A stretch of 49,791 nucleotides of DNA from an uncultured Faecalibacterium sp. (GTDB lineage Bacteria; Bacillota; Clostridia; Oscillospirales; Ruminococcaceae). The notes under the pieces were generated by a model that was not told the DNA's origin, made no database searches, and saw only the letters and a list, made by a program, of their open reading frames with translations. The stretch is from NCBI GenBank assembly GCA_934501115.1, contig CAKSTO010000009.1, positions 1 to 49,791 on the forward strand, in the 5' to 3' direction. Of the stretch, positions 15,308 through 24,681 are shown in pieces; position 1 is the first letter of the stretch; each line of letters opens with the position of its first letter. Position numbers and translations under genes: made by a program.

Positions 15308-16058
15308 CGGCTTTGCCTTCCTGTGCAGCAGCCTCAGCTTCGCGCGCCATCCGCTTGAGCACCTTCGGCTCGATCCAGGTCACGCTGGCAGGGTCGGGGT
15401 TCTTGCGCGCCACCAGAGCCTTGATCTTGATCCCCATTTCGGTGAACATGCCCTCATGCTCGGTGCGGATGTTCCACTCCGGCTCATTCTCGTGGAGGTC
15501 ATAGGTCATCCACTCAATGTCGTAGCCGGAAGCGGGGAAGTATTCCAGACTGTCACGGAACAGATCGTCATCGTCGGTCTTGAAGTAGATCTCGCCGCCG
15601 TCCTTGAGGAACTCGCGGTAGTTGATGAGCTGGCGGGGGTAGGTCAGGCGGTGTTTGTGGGAGGAGCCGTTCTTGCTCCACGGATTGCAGAAGTTGATGT
15701 AGATGCGGCTGACCGTGTCCTCCGCAGTGATCACGCCCTTGATGCGTTCGATATCGGTGCTCATGATCTTTACATTGTCGATGGGACGGTTTGCGGCCTG
15801 ATAGGCGGCTTCGATCTTGCGCTTGGCAAGGATGAGCACCTTATCGGTGATGTCGATGCCGAGGTAGTTGTTTTCCGGATGAGCACAGGCCAGCTGGGAG
15901 ATGAAGCCGCCCTTGCCGCAGCCCAGCTCCAGCACAAAGGGCTGCTCCGGGCGGGCGTACTGGGCGTGCCATTTGCCGCCCCAGATCAGCGGCTCGTGGA
16001 CATGGAAATCGGCTGCCATCAGCTCGTCGTGGGCATAGGGTTTGAAACGCATTCTCAT
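15300..16058 (-). CDS. trmB: tRNA (guanine-N7-)-methyltransferase
   Basis: A 252-residue SAM-dependent enzyme that makes m7G46 in tRNA. The SAM site is LELGCGKGGF near residue 45, followed by YLGIDITDKV. The signature INFCNPWSKNGSSHKHRLT near residue 125 is typical of TrmB, and FKTDDDDLF near residue 160 completes the active site. An alternative start two residues later cannot be excluded. The C-terminal 35 residues are Ala/Glu/Lys-rich and longer than usual. Confidence 0.95.
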   Translation of the reverse strand: MRMRFKPYAHDELMAADFHVHEPLIWGGKWHAQYARPEQPFVLELGCGKGGFISQLACAHPENNYLGIDITDKVLILAKRKIEAAYQAANRPIDNVKIMSTDIERIKGVITAEDTVSRIYINFCNPWSKNGSSHKHRLTYPRQLINYREFLKDGGEIYFKTDDDDLFRDSLEYFPASGYDIEWMTYDLHENEPEWNIRTEHEGMFTEMGIKIKALVARKNPDPASVTWIEPKVLKRMAREAEAAAQEGKADE

Positions 16059-16088
16059 AGTTTGTTGTTCTCCTTAAATTTAACGTGG

Positions 16089-16272
16089 CTCACCCTCTCA
16101 GGCGCTGACGCGCCAGATTCCCCCTTTTGTCGCTGCACGACATCTTCCCCCGGCGCGGGGGAAGTCTTTCCTCAAAGGGGGAGCCCTTGGCAAAGCCGGA
16201 AGGTTTTCCGTACTGCCAAAGCCTCTCCCTTTGGGAGAGGTGGCTTTGCGAAGCAAAGACGGAGAGGGCGAG
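16089..16272. repeat. Repeat family A, copy 5 (long form)
   Basis: Almost the same as copy 1 at 237-464 over most of its length: CCAGATTCCCCCTTTTGTCG, the TTCCCCCGGCGCGGGGGAAG palindrome, and the core GCCAAAGCCTCTCCC, ending in GAGAGGGCGAGG. It lies in the gap between alaX and trmB. Confidence 0.85.
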
Positions 16273-16277
16273 GATGC

Positions 16278-17465
16278 TTACAAATTTTGCCTCCTCAAAA
16301 ATTCCTCCACCTCTTCCGGGCTGGCAGCGCAGCTGCCCTGACAGATGCCGGGCTTGCCGCCGCCGCGTCCGTTCAGGGCGGCGTTCAGGGCTTTGGTCAG
16401 GGCGCGCACATCGCCGCCTGCCTGTGCGATGCAGTAGCCGGTGCCTTTTTCGGTGGGGGTCAGGGCTGCGCACAGCCCGGTAGTGGCCTCGGTCAGGCGC
16501 ACCGCCAGCCGGTGCAGGCCGTCCGGGTCGAGGCCGGGCACCGTGCGGACGGCGTCCTCACCGGGTCTTACCAGCCCGGCAAGCGCATCGAACAGCTGAG
16601 AACATACGCCAAAGTGTGTAAACTTGAGCGCAGTATACTCGTCGTAGATACGATGCACCGCCACGGCGGTCTGGTCGGCCTTGGCCGAAAGCAGTGCCCC
16701 GATGTCGGCCTGACGGGCACGCATTTCCTGCGCAGCCAGCAGGGCACGCTCGCCGCATACCACGCTGAGCCGCACGCCGCCCTTGTAATTCTCGGATGCC
16801 AGAATTTTGATCTGCCCCACCTGACCGGTGGTGCGGGTGTGGGTGCCGCAGCAGGCGCAGACGTCTGCACCGGGGATAGTCACGATGCGCACCTGACCTT
16901 CGATCTCTTTTTTGGAGCGGTAGGTCATCTGCGCCAGCTCCTCCCGGGTGGGGTAAGTGATGACCACCGGCACATCCTGCCACACGATGCGGTTGGCGGC
17001 AAGCTCAGCTTCCCGCAGGCCTTCGGCAGAAATGGGCACGCTTGTGTCCATGCGCACAGCCTCGGAGCCGATGTGGAAGCCTACATTTTCGGCCCCGAAC
17101 ATCCGGTGCAGGATGCCGGAAAGGATGTGCTCGCCGGTGTGCTGCTGCATTTTGTCGAACCGCCATGCCCAGTCGATCCGGCCGGCAACGGCAGCGCCCG
17201 GCACAGCAGTGCCCGGCAGAGCAGCCACTGTGTGCCAGATGACACCGTCGTGCTCGTGGACATCGGTGACGGGGAGCGCGGTGCCGTCCGGCAGGGTCAG
17301 GGTGCCCCGGTCGGCAGGCTGACCGCCGCCTTCGGGATAAAACACCGTGCCGTCCAATGCGATGCGCCCTCCGCCGGTCTTTTCGTCCGGTTCGGCAGCA
17401 AGGATACGGCTCTCCGCTTCGGTGCGGAAGGCGTCCGATTCAAAGTATTTTTCTGTGCGCTGCAT
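16278..17465 (-). CDS. Alanyl-tRNA editing protein (AlaX, long form)
   Basis: A 395-residue free-standing editing protein related to the AlaRS C-terminal half; it hydrolyses mischarged Ser- or Gly-tRNA-Ala. The zinc and catalytic sites are intact: HTGEHIL near residue 103 (His-x3-His) and CACCGTHTRTTGQVG near residue 200 (Cys-x3-His). The last 130 residues form a DHHA1-type domain with a Gly-rich GRGGGKPGICQGS motif. The start at 17465 was chosen over 17501 because AGGAGGT lies 9 bases upstream. Its 5' leader consists of repeat B copy 2. Confidence 0.9.
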   Translation of the reverse strand: MQRTEKYFESDAFRTEAESRILAAEPDEKTGGGRIALDGTVFYPEGGGQPADRGTLTLPDGTALPVTDVHEHDGVIWHTVAALPGTAVPGAAVAGRIDWAWRFDKMQQHTGEHILSGILHRMFGAENVGFHIGSEAVRMDTSVPISAEGLREAELAANRIVWQDVPVVITYPTREELAQMTYRSKKEIEGQVRIVTIPGADVCACCGTHTRTTGQVGQIKILASENYKGGVRLSVVCGERALLAAQEMRARQADIGALLSAKADQTAVAVHRIYDEYTALKFTHFGVCSQLFDALAGLVRPGEDAVRTVPGLDPDGLHRLAVRLTEATTGLCAALTPTEKGTGYCIAQAGGDVRALTKALNAALNGRGGGKPGICQGSCAASPEEVEEFLRRQNL

Positions 17466-17491
17466 GGCGCGGGTACCTCCTGTACGTAGAA

Positions 17492-17620
17492 CGATTGTCA
17501 ATGCCCTCCGCTTGCGCTCTGGGCATATTCAGCGGAAAATTATTTTTATTTCGGGATTCAGGAAAGTCTGCGGACTTTCCTGAATCCCATTTTCACGGGT
17601 GGGGTCGTAAAGAGAAGCAG
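17492..17620. repeat. Repeat family B, copy 2 (alaX leader)
   Basis: Starts with CGATTGTCAATGCCCTCCGC; ATGCCC/GGGCAT forms the end hairpin. A 15-bp perfect stem then joins GGATTCAGGAAAGTC and GACTTTCCTGAATCC around a TGCG loop, and TTTTCACGGGTGGGGTCGT follows. It begins 27 bases from the alaX start, so it is probably part of that mRNA leader, where the strand reads in reverse. Confidence 0.78.
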
Positions 17621-17671
17621 CTGCTCAATTCTTGTTCTCATTCGCAAGCTTTACGGGTCACTCGGGAATTT

Positions 17672-17737
17672 TGCCGTACTGCGAAAGGCTCCCTCCCAGA
17701 GGGAGCTGGCAAAACCGTCAGGTTTTGACTGAGGGAG
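17672..17737. repeat. Repeat family A, copy 6 (short form)
   Basis: TGCCGTACTGCGAAAGGCTC, then the hairpin GCTCCCTCCCAGAGGGAGC, then AACCGTCAGGTTTTGACTGA. It follows repeat B copy 2, giving the same B-then-A order seen at 21719-21919. Confidence 0.7.
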
Positions 17738-17799
17738 TTCAGAGCGTCATCTTTTTCAGTATACCACGTTTTTTGCCTGTGGAAAATAGTCTGCAATTA

Positions 17800-17808
17800 T
17801 GTTATGAT
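17800..17808 (+). promoter_or_regulatory. Extended -10 promoter of malQ
   Basis: TGTTATGAT gives an extended -10 (TG, one base, TATGAT). The -35 region (TGGAAA, 17 bases upstream) is weak. Confidence 0.5.
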
Positions 17809-17860
17809 AAGAATTAACCATGTTCCTATCGAAATGTTGAAAAGTGAGGAAGGTAAAACC

Positions 17861-19402
<1,542 letters not shown>

Positions 19403-19586
19403 TCCGCAGGTGCGGAGAACGAAATGTTTAGCAATTTGACGAAAATGGAATGGCTCTGGCAAAAAATTGTGCGATTTGCTAGCAAAATGGGTCCCCGAAT
19501 GGTATAATATTACGAAAGCGGTATGAAACCATTTTTCATCTGATGCGTTCCCGGTGCTCCCGGTAACAGCGCAGCGGGCGGAAATG

Positions 19587-19595
19587 TGCTATAAT
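19587..19595 (+). promoter_or_regulatory. Extended -10 promoter of the GGDEF-like gene
   Basis: TGCTATAAT is an extended -10 with a consensus hexamer. A second consensus TATAAT lies upstream at 19503-19508. Neither has a good -35. The rest of the 19403-19686 gap shows nothing else recognised. Confidence 0.5.
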
Positions 19596-19686
19596 AAGCA
19601 GAGCGTTCCCCGGAGTGATCGGGGGAACAGGAAACAGCACACGGGATTTATGGAGCGCTGTGTGCCCAGATGATGGGGAAAACATA

Positions 19687-20475
19687 ATGAAGAAAGAATG
19701 GACGGAACAGGATCTGCGAGACCTTGTACGATCAGCGCAGGCAGCGTTTGAGACGGTCACCCTGACCGAGGAACAGTCGGACGACGTCTGGCAGGACGAT
19801 GGCCTGCGGGTGGATTACGAGCTGCGCAATGGCCGCGTGGACTGTGTGCTGCACCGCTGCGTGGAAGCGGAAGGCAAGCGCTTTGAGCTGCAGATGTCGG
19901 CACCGCTGGCAGGGAATGTGCTGCCGGAAGAGCGCATGACGCCCCGGGAGCGGGAGCTGTGCCGCAGCGACATGAGCCACGACTTCCTGACCGGCGTGTA
20001 CAACCGCCGCTATCTGGAGACTGTATTTGCCGCAGAGCTGGAGAAGTGTGCCGCAGAGGGACGCAAGGCGGCAGTGGCGCTGGTGTCCATCGACGAGGGG
20101 CAGAAGCTGCGGGATACCTACGGCCAGCCCGTGATGGATCAGCTGCACTGCTTTGTGGGGAATCAGTGGAAAAAGAGCTTTGATACCCCTGCGGTCCGCG
20201 TGGTCTGCCGCCTGACCGGCAGCATCTTTGCGGTGGGCTGTCTGGACGCCGACGGCAAACAGCTGGCAGAGGAGATGCGGAACCTGTATCAGCAGATGCC
20301 CCGGGAATGCATCACCACCACCGGCATGATGCGCCGGGTGCCCTTTACCCTGAGCTGCGGCGCAGCCGGGCTGGAGGATGTCTCTGTAAAGAACTGGCAG
20401 GCTCTCTACGAGAAGTGCGACGAACGCCTGCGTGCGGCACAGAACGCCGGCGGTAATCAGATGCGTGCAGAATAA
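19687..20475 (+). CDS. Degenerate GGDEF-domain protein
   Basis: A 262-residue soluble protein. Residues about 95-255 resemble a diguanylate cyclase domain, starting with the usual DFLTGVYNRRYLE helix and a VALVSIDEGQKLRDTYG strand that keeps one metal-ligand Asp. The GG(D/E)EF catalytic hairpin is replaced by LTGSIFAVG, so cyclic-di-GMP synthesis is unlikely; a binding or structural role is possible. The N-terminal 95 residues have no recognised domain. The ATG at 19687 was taken because the upstream in-frame start lies in the promoter leader, but the RBS (GGGGAAAAC) is modest. Confidence 0.75.
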   Translation: MKKEWTEQDLRDLVRSAQAAFETVTLTEEQSDDVWQDDGLRVDYELRNGRVDCVLHRCVEAEGKRFELQMSAPLAGNVLPEERMTPRERELCRSDMSHDFLTGVYNRRYLETVFAAELEKCAAEGRKAAVALVSIDEGQKLRDTYGQPVMDQLHCFVGNQWKKSFDTPAVRVVCRLTGSIFAVGCLDADGKQLAEEMRNLYQQMPRECITTTGMMRRVPFTLSCGAAGLEDVSVKNWQALYEKCDERLRAAQNAGGNQMRAE

Positions 20476-20490
20476 AAGCCAGTGTATAAA

Positions 20491-20533
20491 ATCCCCCTTC
20501 TGGAGCAAGCTAAAGCCAGAAGGGGGATTTTTT
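20491..20533 (+). promoter_or_regulatory. Terminator-like hairpin covering the next gene's RBS
   Basis: ATCCCCCTTCTGG (20491-20503) pairs perfectly with CCAGAAGGGGGAT (20516-20528) and is followed by TTTTTT. The start codon of the next gene is only eight bases beyond the stem, so AAGGGGG in the 3' arm is also its only visible Shine-Dalgarno sequence. Confidence 0.75.
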
Positions 20534-20535
20534 GT

Positions 20536-20976
20536 ATGGAAAATCAGAAAAACGACAACCTGAACCTGCTGGATGCTGTGGTGCAGAACACGGAAATGGG
20601 CAAGAATACGCTGGAACAGATCGTCCCCATGACCGACGATGTGCAGTTCAAGGCAGAACTGCTGCGTCAGCGCAATATTTACCACCAGCTCAATCAGGAG
20701 GCGCACACCGCCATCGAGGCCTGCGGCGGCACCGCGCAGGGGCAGAGCGCCATGGCAAAGCTCAACACCAGAATGGGCATCAGCATGAAGACCCTCACCG
20801 ACAAGTCGACCCGCAATCTGGCCGAGATGCTTACGCAGGGCAGCGGCATGGGTGTGGTGGACTGCGTGAAGAGCCAGAAGGACTACCCCAACGCTGCCCC
20901 CGGCGCAAAGCGCCTGATGCAGCGGCTGCAGGAATTTGAAGAGGATAACAGGGTGAGATTGGAGCAGTTTTTGTGA
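20536..20976 (+). CDS. Hypothetical protein, predicted helical bundle
   Basis: A 146-residue, almost wholly helical protein without membrane segments. Heptad-like hydrophobic spacing suggests a ferritin-like four-helix bundle. I recall similar Clostridial proteins of unknown function with the MGISMKTLTDKST and AEMLTQGSGMGVVD segments, but no named family is certain. There is no complete ferritin metal-ligand set. Its RBS is inside a terminator-like hairpin, so expression may depend on melting of that stem or on translation of the upstream gene. Confidence 0.75.
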   Translation: MENQKNDNLNLLDAVVQNTEMGKNTLEQIVPMTDDVQFKAELLRQRNIYHQLNQEAHTAIEACGGTAQGQSAMAKLNTRMGISMKTLTDKSTRNLAEMLTQGSGMGVVDCVKSQKDYPNAAPGAKRLMQRLQEFEEDNRVRLEQFL

Positions 20977-21017
20977 GTAAAGCAAAAGCCGGTCATTGAC
21001 CGGCTTTTGCTTTACTC
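20975..21017. terminator. Bidirectional terminator, 21-bp arms
   Basis: GAGTAAAGCAAAAGCCGGTCA pairs with its reverse complement around a one-base centre. It overlaps the stop of the upstream gene and ends two bases before the stop of the nucleosidase gene. Confidence 0.85.
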
Positions 21018-21018
21018 A

Positions 21019-21702
21019 TTACAGCCCTTCCACCATCGCTGCTACGATCTTGGTGGCGGTGGCCACATACTCTGCGATGCTGAACTTTTTCACCACCAGC
21101 ACCTCGTGGCCGTCCTCATCGGCGTTGTCGCTCATGGCGCGCAGGATGACGCAGGGCACGCCGTTCTTGGCGGCGATCTGGCTCACGGCGGCGCCTTCCA
21201 TCTCCACGCAGTCGGGGGCACACTTGGCCTCAATGGCAGCCTTGGTCTCGCTGTCGCCCACAAACAGGTCGCCGGTGGCGATCTTGCCTACCAGAGTCCT
21301 GACGCCTGCGCCGGCGCAGGCCTTTTCGGCGGCGGCGATCAGCTCCGGGTCACCGGTGTATTCCTTCAGGAACGGCGGGTTCTGGCAGATCATGTCCAGC
21401 TGGGCGTCGTGGTACAGCACGGTCTTGCCGATGACCACATCCCCGATGCCGATCTTCGAGGTCATATTGCCTGCGATGCCGGAGAAGATGATCTTCTCGA
21501 CGCCGAACTTGGTGATGAGCACCTGCGTGGTGGCGGCGGCATTCGCCTTGCCCATGCCTGCACAGCAGACCACGACCTGCTTGCCAGCCAGCGTGCCCTT
21601 GTGGTAATCCACGCCGCCGTAGGGCTCAATGGTGACGTTTTCCAGCTTTGCACACAGCTGATCGACTTCATCGGGCATTGCGCCCATAATACCAAAAATC
21701 AT
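21019..21702 (-). CDS. mtnN: 5'-methylthioadenosine/S-adenosylhomocysteine nucleosidase
   Basis: A 227-residue enzyme that cleaves adenine from MTA and SAH in methionine salvage and methyl-cycle detoxification. The family pattern is complete: IMGAMPDEV at the start with a catalytic Glu, FSGIAGNM near residue 75, the CVEMEGAAV loop near residue 170, and the catalytic Asp in MSDNADEDG near residue 198. AAGGAG eight bases upstream sets the start at 21702 and rejects a longer frame that runs through repeats. Its leader is repeat B copy 3. Confidence 0.95.
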   Translation of the reverse strand: MIFGIMGAMPDEVDQLCAKLENVTIEPYGGVDYHKGTLAGKQVVVCCAGMGKANAAATTQVLITKFGVEKIIFSGIAGNMTSKIGIGDVVIGKTVLYHDAQLDMICQNPPFLKEYTGDPELIAAAEKACAGAGVRTLVGKIATGDLFVGDSETKAAIEAKCAPDCVEMEGAAVSQIAAKNGVPCVILRAMSDNADEDGHEVLVVKKFSIAEYVATATKIVAAMVEGL

Positions 21703-21718
21703 GGTGAACTCCTTATTG

Positions 21719-21840
21719 CGATCCGAAATGGCCGCCGCATGCGCTTTGGCCATATTCAGAGGAATAACTATTTTTAATTCAGGATACCGAAACACCTGCG
21801 GGCGTTTCGGTATCCACTTTTCACAGGTGGGGTCGTGGAG
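21719..21840. repeat. Repeat family B, copy 3 (mtnN leader)
   Basis: CGATCCGAAATGGCCGCCGC opens the unit; ATGGCC/GGCCAT forms the end hairpin. The long hairpin joins GGATACCGAAACACC to GGCGTTTCGGTATCC around a TGCG loop; its one mismatch becomes a G-U pair if the minus strand is the RNA. TTTTCACAGGTGGGGTCGT follows. It lies 17 bases upstream of the mtnN start. Confidence 0.78.
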
Positions 21841-21854
21841 GCAAGCTTCATCTC

Positions 21855-21919
21855 TTTGCCAAGGCCTCTCCCTTTGGGAGAGGTGGATGCGAACGCAGTG
21901 AGCAGACGGAGAGGGCAAG
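21855..21919. repeat. Repeat family A, copy 7 (half form)
   Basis: TTTGCCAAGGCCTCTCCC, then an inner CTCTCCCTTTGGGAGAG palindrome, ending in GACGGAGAGGGCAAG. It is the right half of a long copy and directly follows repeat B copy 3. Confidence 0.78.
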
Positions 21920-21953
21920 CCCGGCAGAGTTTTACATGGCTGCTATTTCGATA

Positions 21954-23087
21954 TCAGACGTTGAACAGGAATTCGATCACATCGCCATCGTTGACGACGT
22001 ACTCTTTGCCCTCGGTGCGCTGCAGACCCTTGGCCTTGACGGCAGCATAGTCGAAGTTGTTGGCTTCCAGATCGCTGTAGCCGATAACGCTGGCACGGAT
22101 GAAGCCGCGCTCGAAGTCGCTGTGGATCTTGCCGGCAGCCTGCGGAGCTTTGGTGCCCTTGCGGATCGTCCATGCGCGGCATTCCTTTTTGCCGTCGGTC
22201 AAAAAGGAGATCAGCCCCAGCAGGTCGTAGCTTGCGGTGATCAGGTTGTCCAGACCGCTGGCCTCAATGCCCATCTCGGCCAGAAATTCTTTCTTCTCCT
22301 CGGGGCTGTAGTCCGCGATATCCTCCTCGGTCTTGGCGCAGATGGGAATGTAGCGGGCACCTTCCTCCTTGGCACGGGCAGCCACCAGCGGGACATACTT
22401 GTTGTTCTCGATGCCCTCCATCAGGTCGTCCTCGCCCACGTTGCAGGCATACAGCACAGGCTTTGCACTCAGCAGACCCATCTCGTGCAGCACGGTCTGC
22501 TGCTCGGCGTCGCTCTCGTCAAAGTCGAAGCTGCGGGCAGGCTTGCCGGTGCTCAGGTGGTCGGCCAGCTTCTGCAGCCATGCGGCCTCGGCGGCGGCAC
22601 CCTTGTTGTTGCCGCTCTTGGCAGCCTTTGCCATGCGGCCGGCGCGGTTCTGTACGACTTCAAGGTCGGACAGGATCAGCTCGTAATCGATGGCATCGAT
22701 ATCGGCGATGGGATCCACGGCTTCAGCCTTGGAAACATCCTCCACCACATGGATGATGTTGTCATCGTCAAAGCAGCGCACGACGTGCACGATGGCATCG
22801 CACTCACGGATATGACCCAGAAACTTGTTGCCTAGGCCCGCACCCTGACTGGCACCCTTTACCAGACCGGCAATATCCACAAACTCCACGATGGCGGGAG
22901 TCTTTTTATTGGTCTGCCAGATCTCGGCCAGCTTGTCCAGCCGCTTGTCCGGCACAGCCACGATGCCGGAGTTCGGCTCGATGGTGCAGAAGGGATAGTT
23001 GGCGGCTTCTGCATTTTTGGTGGAGGTGATGGCATTGAACAGAGTGGACTTGCCCACATTGGGAAGCCCCACGATTCCTAACTTCAT
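21954..23087 (-). CDS. ychF: YchF/OLA1-family ATPase
   Basis: A 377-residue Obg-like P-loop protein that prefers ATP and binds ribosomes. The P-loop is GLPNVGKST (residues 6-14), with DIAGLVKGASQGAGLGN near residue 70. The usual NKxD base-recognition motif is replaced by CNVGE near residue 210, as in ATP-specific YchF. A coiled coil occupies about 130-205, and a TGS domain ends the protein (VNDGDVIEFLFNV). The start at 23087 has AAGGAG 10-12 bases upstream. Confidence 0.95.
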   Translation of the reverse strand: MKLGIVGLPNVGKSTLFNAITSTKNAEAANYPFCTIEPNSGIVAVPDKRLDKLAEIWQTNKKTPAIVEFVDIAGLVKGASQGAGLGNKFLGHIRECDAIVHVVRCFDDDNIIHVVEDVSKAEAVDPIADIDAIDYELILSDLEVVQNRAGRMAKAAKSGNNKGAAAEAAWLQKLADHLSTGKPARSFDFDESDAEQQTVLHEMGLLSAKPVLYACNVGEDDLMEGIENNKYVPLVAARAKEEGARYIPICAKTEEDIADYSPEEKKEFLAEMGIEASGLDNLITASYDLLGLISFLTDGKKECRAWTIRKGTKAPQAAGKIHSDFERGFIRASVIGYSDLEANNFDYAAVKAKGLQRTEGKEYVVNDGDVIEFLFNV

Positions 23088-23186
23088 ATAAAATACGCTC
23101 CTTACACGTTTTTGGGCATAACGATACATCTATCATTATACGCGAAGAAAACGGCAAGTGCAAGGGGATGGGCGCAAAACAACGGA

Positions 23187-23215
23187 TTTACACGGCGGGA
23201 AAACTATATTATACT
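23187..23215 (+). promoter_or_regulatory. Promoter of the cysteine-desulfidase-like gene
   Basis: TTTACA (23187-23192), a 17-base spacer and TATACT (23210-23215). Confidence 0.7.
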
Positions 23216-23263
23216 GATTTTAGAATACGAACCGGTTTCCGGAAGGAAAGACAGGAGGACGTC

Positions 23264-24544
23264 ATGGAACGCAATGACCCGCGCTATCAGGCATACGTGG
23301 AGATCTTGAGGGAGGAACTGATCCCTGCGATGGGCTGTACTGAGCCCATCGCGCTGGCCTATGCAGCCGCAAAAGCCCGCGAGGTGCTTGGGCAGCTGCC
23401 CGACAGCGTGCAGCTGCAGGTGAGCGGCAGCATCATCAAGAACGTGAAAAGCGTCATCGTGCCCAACACAGGGCATCTGAAGGGCATGGAGGCAGCTGTG
23501 GCGGCGGGCATCATCGCCGGTTCTGCCGAGAAGGAACTGGAGGTCATCTCGGAGGTCAGCGAGGAAAAGAAGTCTGCCATCCGTGACTATCTGCAGACAG
23601 TGCCCATCACCATCGAGCACATCGAGCAGGGGCACGTGTTTGACATCATCGTCACCGAGCGCTGCGGGCAGGACTACGCCCGGGTGCGCATTGCAGACTA
23701 CCATACCAACATCTGCCGCATCGAGAAAAACGGCACGGTGCTCTACGAGGTGTCTCTGCCGGACGAGACCGCGCAGAAGGATGCCCGTGCAGACCGCAGC
23801 CTGCTGAACATGCAGGACATCTGGGACTTTGCCGAAACTGCCGACCTGCGGGATGTGGCCGACCTGCTGGAGCGCCAGATCCGCTATAACAACGCCATTG
23901 CAGAAGAAGGCCTGCTGGGCGACTACGGCGCCAACATCGGCAGAGTGCTGCTTTCCACCTACGGCAACGATGTCTCCATCCGGGCAAAAGCCAAGGCGGC
24001 CGCCGGTTCCGATGCCCGCATGAACGGCTGTGAGCTGCCGGTCATCATCAACTCCGGCAGCGGCAATCAGGGCATCACCTGTTCGGTTCCTCTCATCGAG
24101 TACGCCAAGGAGCTGCACAGCGGCAAGGAAAAACTTTACCGCGCCCTCATCATCTCCAATCTGGTGGCCATCCATGAAAAGACCGGCATCGGCACCCTGT
24201 CCGCCTACTGCGGCGCAGTCAGCGCCGGTGCGGGCGCAGGCGCGGGCATCGTATACCTGTGCGGCGACGGCTATCATGCCGCCATCCACACGGTGGTCAA
24301 CGCCCTTGCCATTGTGTCCGGCATCGTGTGCGACGGCGCAAAGGCTTCCTGCGCGGCAAAGATCGCATCCTCGGTGGATGCGGCGCTGCTGGGCTACAAC
24401 ATGTACAAGTGTCATCAGGAGTTCAAGGGCGGCGACGGCATCGTGATGAAGGACATCGAGACCACCATCAAGGGCATCGGACGTCTGGGCAAGGACGGCA
24501 TGAAGGAGACCAATGAGGAGATCATCCGGCTGATGATCGAATGA
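23264..24544 (+). CDS. L-cysteine desulfidase / UPF0597-family protein (CyuA-like)
   Basis: A 426-residue protein of the family with E. coli CyuA (YhaM) and archaeal L-cysteine desulfidase, related to the serine dehydratase alpha chain. It probably turns L-cysteine into pyruvate, ammonia and sulfide with a [4Fe-4S] cluster. Candidate cluster cysteines are in MGCTEP (near residue 25), AYCGAVSAGAGAGAG (near 317), and the pair in GIVCDGAKASCAAK (near 355). SGSGNQGI near residue 265 is a family motif. GGAGG precedes the ATG at 23264. Confidence 0.88.
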   Translation: MERNDPRYQAYVEILREELIPAMGCTEPIALAYAAAKAREVLGQLPDSVQLQVSGSIIKNVKSVIVPNTGHLKGMEAAVAAGIIAGSAEKELEVISEVSEEKKSAIRDYLQTVPITIEHIEQGHVFDIIVTERCGQDYARVRIADYHTNICRIEKNGTVLYEVSLPDETAQKDARADRSLLNMQDIWDFAETADLRDVADLLERQIRYNNAIAEEGLLGDYGANIGRVLLSTYGNDVSIRAKAKAAAGSDARMNGCELPVIINSGSGNQGITCSVPLIEYAKELHSGKEKLYRALIISNLVAIHEKTGIGTLSAYCGAVSAGAGAGAGIVYLCGDGYHAAIHTVVNALAIVSGIVCDGAKASCAAKIASSVDAALLGYNMYKCHQEFKGGDGIVMKDIETTIKGIGRLGKDGMKETNEEIIRLMIE

Positions 24545-24634
24545 AGAAAAGTGTATAGATTACATGAAAATGTTAGTAAAAAGCTGAAATATCATAATTT
24601 GCGGCGAAAGATATAAATATACTTTAATATTTTG

Positions 24635-24663
24635 TTGACAAAATAGAAAAAATACCTTATGAT
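24635..24663 (+). promoter_or_regulatory. Promoter of the DUF4143 ATPase gene
   Basis: TTGACA (24635-24640), a 17-base spacer and TATGAT (24658-24663). The start should fall near 24670, leaving a leader of only about a dozen bases. Confidence 0.8.
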
Positions 24664-24681
24664 GAATGCGAGGTGAACAAA

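Noticed and set aside
15276..17489. Plus-strand open frame (737 codons) opposite trmB and alaX
   Set aside because: It crosses two real genes and repeat A copy 5. The composition is that of an antisense frame.
21703..21918. N-terminal extension of the MTA/SAH nucleosidase
   Set aside because: The extension is translated repeat sequence, while the family start and the RBS are at 21702.
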